DNA from: Clostridiales bacterium
GTDB taxonomy: Bacteria; Bacillota; Clostridia; Christensenellales; Aristaeellaceae
Direction of reading: 5' to 3'
DNA length: 64,000 nt
Assembly: GCA_004556545.1 (NCBI GenBank)
Contig: SFGO01000003.1
Span: forward strand, 1-64,000
Part shown: positions 59,601-64,000 of the stretch, one piece after another
How the letters are laid out: each line of letters starts with the position of its first letter
Numbering within the stretch: position 1 is the first letter of the stretch
Position numbers and translations under genes: made by a program
Notes under the pieces: model-generated
Seen by the model: only the letters and a program-made list of their open reading frames with translations
What the model was told of the DNA's origin: nothing
Database searches by the model: none

Positions 59601-61215
59601 CAAAACCCGGCTGTCCACCCCCGGCGTGAGCCTGATTTCCCCGCCGCCCCATCATGATATTTATTCCATCGAGGATCTGGCTCAGCTGATTTACGACCTG
59701 AAGTGCGCCAACCGGCGGGCGCGGATCTCCGTCAAGCTGGTCAGCGAGGCGGGCGTAGGCACGGTGGCCGCGGGCGTGGCCAAGGCCGGGGCGCAGGTGA
59801 TCCTGATTTCCGGCAGCGACGGCGGCACCGGCGCGGCGCCCCGCACCTCCATCCACAACGCGGGCCTGCCCTGGGAACTGGGCGTGGCGGAGGCGCATCA
59901 GACCCTTTCTCTGAACGGCCTGCGTTCCCGGGTGGCCATCGAGACCGACGGCAAGCTCATGAGCGGCCGGGACGTGGCCATCGCCTGTATGCTGGGCGCA
60001 GAGGAATTCGGCTTTGCTACCGCGCCGCTGGTCTGCATGGGCTGCGTGATGATGCGGGTATGCAATCTGGATACCTGCCCGGTGGGCATCGCCACCCAAA
60101 ACCCGGAGCTTCGCAAACGCTTCAAGGGCAAACCGGAATATGTGATGAATTTCATACTCTTCATCGCCGAGGAGCTGCGGGAGATCATGGCGCGGCTGGG
60201 CGTTCGCAGCGTGAAGGAGCTGATCGGCCGGGGCGACCTTCTGCGGGTGCGGCAGCATCAGGCCACCCGCCGGGCCGCTTCCATCGATATGAGCCGGATC
60301 GTCGGCCATCGCATCAACGAATACCGCCGCCCGGAGGACACCTTCGACTTCCACACGGAGAAGACGGTGGACGAACGGGTGCTGCTGAAAAAGCTGAACC
60401 TGAAAAGCGTGAAGCCGCAAAGTACCGAGCTGGAGGTTTCCAGCACCGACCGGGCCTTCGGCACCATCTTCGGCAGCGAAGTGACCCGCGTCCACGGCAC
60501 GTCTCTGAAGGAAGACACCTATACCATCCGGGCGACCGGCGGCGGCGGACAGTCCTTCGGCGCGTTCATCCCCAAGGGCGTGACCATCCGCCTGACCGGC
60601 GACAGCAACGACTATTTCGGCAAGGGCCTGTCCGGCGGCAAGCTGGCGGTTCGTCCCCCGGAAAACGCCCGCTTTCGGGCGGATGAAAACATCATTATCG
60701 GCAATGTGGCGCTTTACGGCGCGACCAGCGGTCAGGCCTATGTCTGCGGCGCGGCAGGCGAGCGCTTTGCCGTGCGCAATTCCGGCGCGGCAGCCGTGGT
60801 GGAGGGCGTGGGCGATCATGGCTGCGAGTACATGACCGGCGGCTGTGTGGCGGTACTGGGCAAGACAGGGCGGAATTTCGCCGCAGGCATGTCCGGCGGC
60901 GTGGCCTATGTGCTGGACGAGAACCACGATCTGTATCTGCGGGTGAACAAGCAGATGGTGGAGATTGAAAAGCTCACGTCCGAGCACGATACGGAGACGC
61001 TGCGCAGCATGATCGAGGCCCATGTTCGGGAAACGGGTTCCGAAAAGGGAAAACGTCTGCTGGATAACTTCGCGGAGTCCGTAAGCAAATTCAAGAAGAT
61101 CATTCCCCGGGATTTCCGCCAGATGCTGGGGGCCATCGCCCGCTACGAGGGGCAGGGCCTGACCCGGGAAGAAGCGGAACTGGAAGCGTTCCGGGAAATG
61201 TCGGAGGGCAGGTGA
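56698..61215 (+). CDS. gltB: Glutamate synthase large subunit
   Basis: A 1505-residue GOGAT alpha subunit. After a 21-residue propeptide, Cys22 begins the class II amidotransferase domain (ACGIGAVV), which releases ammonia from glutamine. The FMN-binding synthase domain has GEGGESEERLN, SVKLVSEAGVGTVAAGVAKA and the 3Fe-4S Cys set in CVMMRVCNLDTCPVG. The C-terminal GXGXG beta-helix domain follows (GGGGQSFGAF, GLSGGKLAV). It forms glutamate from 2-oxoglutarate with the beta subunit. The GTG start at 56698, behind AAAGGGG, is chosen over 56674, which lies inside nitR. Confidence 0.97.
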   Translation: MRTQEEAARQGLYLPQMEHDACGIGAVVSIEGLKTRSTVDQALKIVEKLEHRAGKDADGSTGDGVGIMTQIPHAFFSRLELGFDLPGERDYGVGMLFLPADHLKRAQARKLMEIVTQKEGLRFLGWRTVPVCPEVLGERARACMPVIEQCFIARPDRLKQGVDFDRRLYVVRRAFEQSNADTYVCSLSSRTVVYKGMFLVSQLRAFYPDLQSEDFTSAIAMVHSRFSTNTFPSWERAHPNRLILHNGEINTIRGNVDRMIAREETLSSPLMESDMDKVLPVINGEGSDSAMLDNTLEFLMMNGVPLPLAVMMTIPEPWQNERDISRTRRDLYRYYATMMEPWDGPASILFSDGDVMGAVLDRNGLRPSRYYITDDNMLVLSSEVGVLDIPPERIVKKSRVRSGQMLLVDTVQKRIIEDGELKEEYAARQPYGEWLDGNLLSLNDLPLPNHAIPPLEQTARDRLYKAFGYTYEDVKEVILPMARTGAEPTASMGADIPLAVLSEKHQVLFSYFRQLFAQVTNPPIDAIREKIVTDTAVYVGSDGNLLEDKPENCAVLRLEQPILSNADLLRIRSAKQKSLRVANISILYYRAEPIERALNHLFVACDRAYKNGANVLILSDRGVDENHMAIPSLLAVSALEHHLINTRRRTAISVILETADPRDVHHFALLLGYGARAINPYLALECVDELIEKGLLDKDRHAAEQDYIGAVVQGVSKVASKMGISVLQSYQSAQIFEAVGIRQDVIDRYFTNTVSRVGGIGLEEINEDVKYRHDRAFDPLDLETDTTLDSLGNHRLRSGCDKEDHLYNPQTIVTLQRAVREGSMERFRQYTAMVDDETRPHTLRGTLEFAFDQCTPVPLEEVEPASEIVKRFKTGAMSYGSISQEAHECLAEAMNRLGGRSNSGEGGESEERLNTERGSKIKQVASGRFGVTSEYLMSAEEIQIKMAQGAKPGEGGHLPGSKVYPWIAKTRLSTPGVSLISPPPHHDIYSIEDLAQLIYDLKCANRRARISVKLVSEAGVGTVAAGVAKAGAQVILISGSDGGTGAAPRTSIHNAGLPWELGVAEAHQTLSLNGLRSRVAIETDGKLMSGRDVAIACMLGAEEFGFATAPLVCMGCVMMRVCNLDTCPVGIATQNPELRKRFKGKPEYVMNFILFIAEELREIMARLGVRSVKELIGRGDLLRVRQHQATRRAASIDMSRIVGHRINEYRRPEDTFDFHTEKTVDERVLLKKLNLKSVKPQSTELEVSSTDRAFGTIFGSEVTRVHGTSLKEDTYTIRATGGGGQSFGAFIPKGVTIRLTGDSNDYFGKGLSGGKLAVRPPENARFRADENIIIGNVALYGATSGQAYVCGAAGERFAVRNSGAAAVVEGVGDHGCEYMTGGCVAVLGKTGRNFAAGMSGGVAYVLDENHDLYLRVNKQMVEIEKLTSEHDTETLRSMIEAHVRETGSEKGKRLLDNFAESVSKFKKIIPRDFRQMLGAIARYEGQGLTREEAELEAFREMSEGR

Positions 61216-61221
61216 GCGCAG

Positions 61222-62664
61222 ATGGGAAAGAAAGATGGATTTTTGCTCTATGAACGCCAGAACACTCCGGCGCAGGATCCGTCCGGCCGGATCGGCGGGT
61301 TTGCGGAATTTCATACGCCGCTGCCCCTGCAGGAACGTCGCAGACAGGCAGCGCGCTGCATGAACTGCGGCGTGCCCTTCTGCCAGAGCGGCGTGGAGCT
61401 GGGCGGCATGGTGACGGGCTGTCCGCAGCACAACCTGATCCCGGAATGGAACGATATGCTGTATCTGGGCAATACCCGCCATGCGCTGGATCGCCTGACC
61501 AAGACCAACTGTTTTCCGGAGTTCACGGGGCGGGTCTGCCCGGCGCTCTGCGAAGCGGCCTGCACCTGCGGCCTGAACGGGGACAGCGTGACCGTCCGGG
61601 AAAACGAGCTTTCGATCATTGAGGAAGGCTTTGAGAAAGGCTGGATGCAGCCGCAGCCGCCCCGAACCCGTTCGGGAAAGCGGGTCGCCGTGGTGGGCAG
61701 CGGCCCTTCCGGGCTGGCGGCGGCCTATGTGCTGAACCGCCGGGGGCATTCCGTGACGGTATTCGAGAAGGCTGACCGTCCCGGCGGGCTGCTGATGTAC
61801 GGCATTCCCAATATGAAGCTGGATAAGAAGATCGTGCAGCGCCGGGTTCGTCTGATGGAGGCGGAAGGGGTGACTTTCCGCACCGGCACGGCAGTGGGGG
61901 AGGATATTTCCGCCGAGGAACTGCGCCGGGAGTACGACGCGGTGCTGCTTTGCTGCGGCGCGGGTCAGCCGCGGGATCTGAAGCTGCCGGGTCGGGACGC
62001 GGAGGGCGTGTATTTCGCCGTGGATTTTCTGACCGCAGCCACCCGGCATTTGCTGGACGGTACGCCTGCTATTGACGCCAAGGGAAAGCATGTCGTCATC
62101 GTGGGCGGCGGCGACACGGGCAACGACTGCGTAGGCACCTGTCTCCGCATGGGCTGCGCCAGCGTCACCCAGCTGGAAATGATGCCCAAGCCCCCGGAAA
62201 AGCGGCTGGAAAGCAACCCGTGGCCCGAATGGCCCCGGGTGCTGAAAACGGACTACGGCCAGCAGGAAGCCATTGCGGTTTTCGGACAGGATCCCCGCCT
62301 GTTTGAAACGACGGCGCAGGAGATCCTGAAGGACGAAAAGGGTCATATCCGGGCGCTGAAAACCGTGCGTCTGGCGGGGCGGGAGCCGGTTCCCGGCACG
62401 GAGACCGAGCTTCCCTGCGACCTTCTGCTGATCGCCGCCGGGTTTGTGGGGTGCATGCCCATGGTGCCGGAAGCGTTCGGCGTGGGCGTGACCGAACGGG
62501 GCAGAGTGCTGACGGAGGACTACCAGACGGAAGCCTCGGGCGTGTTCTGCGCGGGCGATATGCGGCGCGGACAGTCGCTGGTGGTCTGGGCCATCCGGGA
62601 AGGCCGGGAAGCCGCCTGTCGGATGGATCGTTTCCTGATGGGATACAGCGAATTGGAAGGCTGA
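61222..62664 (+). CDS. gltD: Glutamate synthase small subunit
   Basis: The 480-residue beta subunit passes electrons from NAD(P)H through FAD to GltB. The N-terminal 4Fe-4S Cys motifs are RCMNCGVPFCQSG and PALCEAACTCG; the FAD fold GSGPSGLAAAYVLNRRGHSV and the NAD(P)H fold VVIVGGGDTGNDCVGT are intact, and the end has FCAGDMRRGQSLVVWAIREG. It starts 6 bp after gltB and ends the operon. Confidence 0.97.
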   Translation: MGKKDGFLLYERQNTPAQDPSGRIGGFAEFHTPLPLQERRRQAARCMNCGVPFCQSGVELGGMVTGCPQHNLIPEWNDMLYLGNTRHALDRLTKTNCFPEFTGRVCPALCEAACTCGLNGDSVTVRENELSIIEEGFEKGWMQPQPPRTRSGKRVAVVGSGPSGLAAAYVLNRRGHSVTVFEKADRPGGLLMYGIPNMKLDKKIVQRRVRLMEAEGVTFRTGTAVGEDISAEELRREYDAVLLCCGAGQPRDLKLPGRDAEGVYFAVDFLTAATRHLLDGTPAIDAKGKHVVIVGGGDTGNDCVGTCLRMGCASVTQLEMMPKPPEKRLESNPWPEWPRVLKTDYGQQEAIAVFGQDPRLFETTAQEILKDEKGHIRALKTVRLAGREPVPGTETELPCDLLLIAAGFVGCMPMVPEAFGVGVTERGRVLTEDYQTEASGVFCAGDMRRGQSLVVWAIREGREAACRMDRFLMGYSELEG

Positions 62665-62672
62665 AATAGAAT

Positions 62673-62771
62673 AAGGAAGAGCGGCGCGCCTACAGGAACG
62701 CGCCGCTCTTCCTTCGTTGACAAGCTTCATCAACGTTTCTGCCCGAAAGATCGGTGAACGACCTTTCGGGC
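62673..62771 (+). terminator. Three consecutive hairpins after gltD
   Basis: A 15-bp stem formed by AGGAAGAGCGGCGCG and its complement (within 62673-62714), a 6-bp stem (CGTTGA with TCAACG, 62714-62734) and a 9-bp stem (62741-62749 with 62763-62771). The last also lies behind the minus-strand gene at 62807. T runs are short. Confidence 0.7.
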
Positions 62772-62806
62772 AGCCTTGTTTTATGCGTTTTGAAAAGAAG
62801 CCGAGA

Positions 62807-63325
62807 TTATTCGCCCTGAATGGAAGCCATCACGAAGGAGAGGATGGCGGCAAAGCCTTCGTCGGACTTCGGAGAGCCTGCAACCTCCAGAACATATCCG
62901 GCTTCGGTCGTAAAGGCGATGCAGGCGGTGTCGCTTTCTTCCAGAACGTAGGTCACAGCAGGCAGACCATTCACGGTCACGTCCTCCACCTCGGTGGCGC
63001 CGTTGTCAGCCAGCGCGGCCTTGTAGTCTTCCAGAGACATGCCGTCCACATCCGCATACACCACGGCGATGGCGGCGGATTCGTCTTCGGTCATGTAATA
63101 GCCGATGTAGCCGCCTTCTTTGTCCTCGTCGGTCAGCTCCACAGCGGCGAGAACGGTAGGCATCCACATTTTGATGGAAATTTCATCAAAAGTGACGAAT
63201 TCTCCCTTGGCGATGGTTTCCGCGCCCTGCTCCTGCAGATCGGCCCAGTTGATCTCCGTGGCAAAGGCCGGAAGAGCGCACAGCATCATGGCAGCGGTCA
63301 AAAAAAGGGCAACGAGTTTCTTCAT
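62807..63325 (-). CDS. Secreted protein of unknown function
   Basis: The 172-residue protein starts MKKLVALFLTAAMMLCALPA and has a signal peptide cleaved after AFA. The mature part is acidic and small, with two similar halves (MWMPTVLAAVELTDEDKEGG and TVNGLPAVTYVLEESDTACI), a pattern seen in small secreted proteins of gut Clostridia; no enzyme motif is visible. AGGAGGAAATACCC precedes ATG 63325. It is a single gene on the minus strand, next to a LuxR regulator gene on the same strand. Confidence 0.75.
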   Translation of the reverse strand: MKKLVALFLTAAMMLCALPAFATEINWADLQEQGAETIAKGEFVTFDEISIKMWMPTVLAAVELTDEDKEGGYIGYYMTEDESAAIAVVYADVDGMSLEDYKAALADNGATEVEDVTVNGLPAVTYVLEESDTACIAFTTEAGYVLEVAGSPKSDEGFAAILSFVMASIQGE

Positions 63326-63471
63326 GGGTATTTCCTCCTCAGTATGGTGACAGCGCACTGTCAAATGATCGTTTGTCAGGCGTCGCCTTATCCGCGAAGC
63401 GCACCCTTAACGATGAGGAAATGATACCACCGCGACACCCGGACCGCAACTGTACCATAGTACAGTCTGTC

Positions 63472-64000
63472 CTACAGGATATGGAGTGCCTGAGCGATCT
63501 GTACGGCGTCGACCAGATTTTTGGCGTCCAGCTTTCGGTAGTTCTGCGAAGCGTGATATTTGACGGTTCGGGGCGTAATGTGCAGCTTTTCTGAGATTTC
63601 CTTTGCGGTATAACCGGCCGCCTGCAAGCGCAAAACCTGAAGCGCCGTCTCCGAAAAAGCGGAAATGTCGATCCCCATTCCCTGCAAATATTGGGGGTAA
63701 AGCTGCGCCATGCGTTCGGTTTCCCGCATCGTCTGCTGAAACCATTCCGCCAGTTTGGGATGATTTTGGCAAAAGGCTGTCTTGATCTCCGCCAGCATCG
63801 GTAGGATGGCCGCCCCTTTTTCGCTGATGATGGGAACGAAATGGTATTCGCCGACTTTCAGCAGGGTCTGAACGAATTCCTCTTTCCACGGCTTTCCGGT
63901 TCGCCGCAGAATGACGGCGTTCAAAAGCCGGCAGTCCATCTGGATATAGGTGCGCTGCGCATAATCGGCATACAGAAGCATCCGCCGGATCAGCGCCTGC
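63472..64000 (-). CDS. LuxR family regulator, C-terminal part (runs off the window)
   Basis: The reading frame is open to the right edge, so the N-terminus is missing. The visible part shows helical TPR-like sequence (QMDCRLLNAVILRRTG, EEFVQTLLKVGEYHFVPI) followed by a LuxR helix-turn-helix at the end (LRLQAAGYTAKEISEKLHIT and PRTVKYHASQNYRKLDAKN). The pattern fits the large MalT-like ATPase regulators, which carry an STAND ATPase before the TPR region. It may regulate the secreted-protein gene downstream on the same strand. Confidence 0.8.
   Translation of the reverse strand, partial: QALIRRMLLYADYAQRTYIQMDCRLLNAVILRRTGKPWKEEFVQTLLKVGEYHFVPIISEKGAAILPMLAEIKTAFCQNHPKLAEWFQQTMRETERMAQLYPQYLQGMGIDISAFSETALQVLRLQAAGYTAKEISEKLHITPRTVKYHASQNYRKLDAKNLVDAVQIAQALHIL

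Noticed and set aside
58330..62733. Very long minus-strand open frame (1467 codons) opposite gltB and gltD
   Set aside because: It is antisense to two clearly identified genes, is His/Gln/Gly-rich and without any domain; such frames arise from GC-rich codon positions.

Overview
The window looks like a chromosomal segment of an anaerobic, spore-forming member of the Clostridia (Bacillota) of medium-high GC. The reasons are the rpsF-ssb-rpsR operon, AGGAGG-type ribosome binding sites before almost every gene, a sipL spore-coat gene and a tricistronic gerA germination operon each behind a recognisable sporulation sigma-factor promoter, a glycyl radical enzyme with its activase, and a glnA-nitR-gltB-gltD cluster of the type described in solventogenic clostridia. 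The species cannot be fixed from the sequence. Most genes are ordinary chromosomal genes; mobile DNA is limited to two decayed ISL3-type transposase remnants and two copies of a structured dispersed repeat.

Layout. 1-400: repeat copy A, carrying a run of short perfect hairpins. 588-1735: ribosomal S6 / SSB / S18 operon. 2150-6551: MATE transporter, LysR regulator, then an exported flavodoxin / carboxymuconolactone-decarboxylase-like / DUF4405 membrane protein cluster ending in a truncated SUMF1-like gene. 6652-7052: tRNA array (Val, Asp, Phe, Gly, Cys). 7446-13296 (minus): lpl/ytc-type sugar ABC importer (binding protein and two permeases, no ATPase) with a membrane-bound AraC regulator. 13528-13685: tRNA-fMet and tRNA-Met. 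13854-15478 (minus): two AT-richer secreted proteins of unknown role. 15824-23218: alpha/beta hydrolase, RecD2, nucleoside phosphorylase, XRE regulator, SGNH hydrolase, GNAT, HU, small alarmone synthetase. 23323-26066: glycyl radical activase and enzyme. 26224-29911: gerAA-AB-AC. 29895-33068 (minus): two acyltransferase-fold proteins with altered catalytic motifs. 33288-34841: sipL. 35081-44104 (minus): YtfQ/YtfR/YtfT/YjfF-type sugar importer, preceded by a lipoprotein-sensor / histidine kinase / response regulator set. 44518-49481: acyltransferase 3, alanine racemase, membrane protein, rsmD, coaD, coiled-coil protein. 49518-49657: repeat copy B. 49759-51887: MacA/MacB-like pair without ATPase. 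52064-54336: shared sugar-ABC ATPase (MsmK type) and LacI regulator. 54428-54520: a 30-residue membrane peptide with its own promoter and terminator. 54734-62664: glnA-nitR-gltB-gltD. 62807-64000 (minus): a secreted protein and the C-terminus of a LuxR regulator running off the edge.

How the parts fit together. The MsmK-type ATPase could power the ATPase-less lpl-type importer. The lipoprotein/HisK/RR trio probably senses the same sugar that the adjacent Ytf-type importer moves, and repeated GGGAATTT-like elements lie between the regulator and the importer. glnA has a strong intrinsic terminator directly before its ribosome binding site, and an ANTAR-type antiterminator (NitR) is encoded just downstream, so the whole GS-GOGAT operon is probably controlled by antitermination. 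The best candidates for new biology are the unassigned glycyl radical enzyme with a Cys-Trp-Glu active-site motif, the paired non-canonical acyltransferases, the exported flavodoxin redox cluster, the structured repeat, and the small membrane peptide upstream of glnA.
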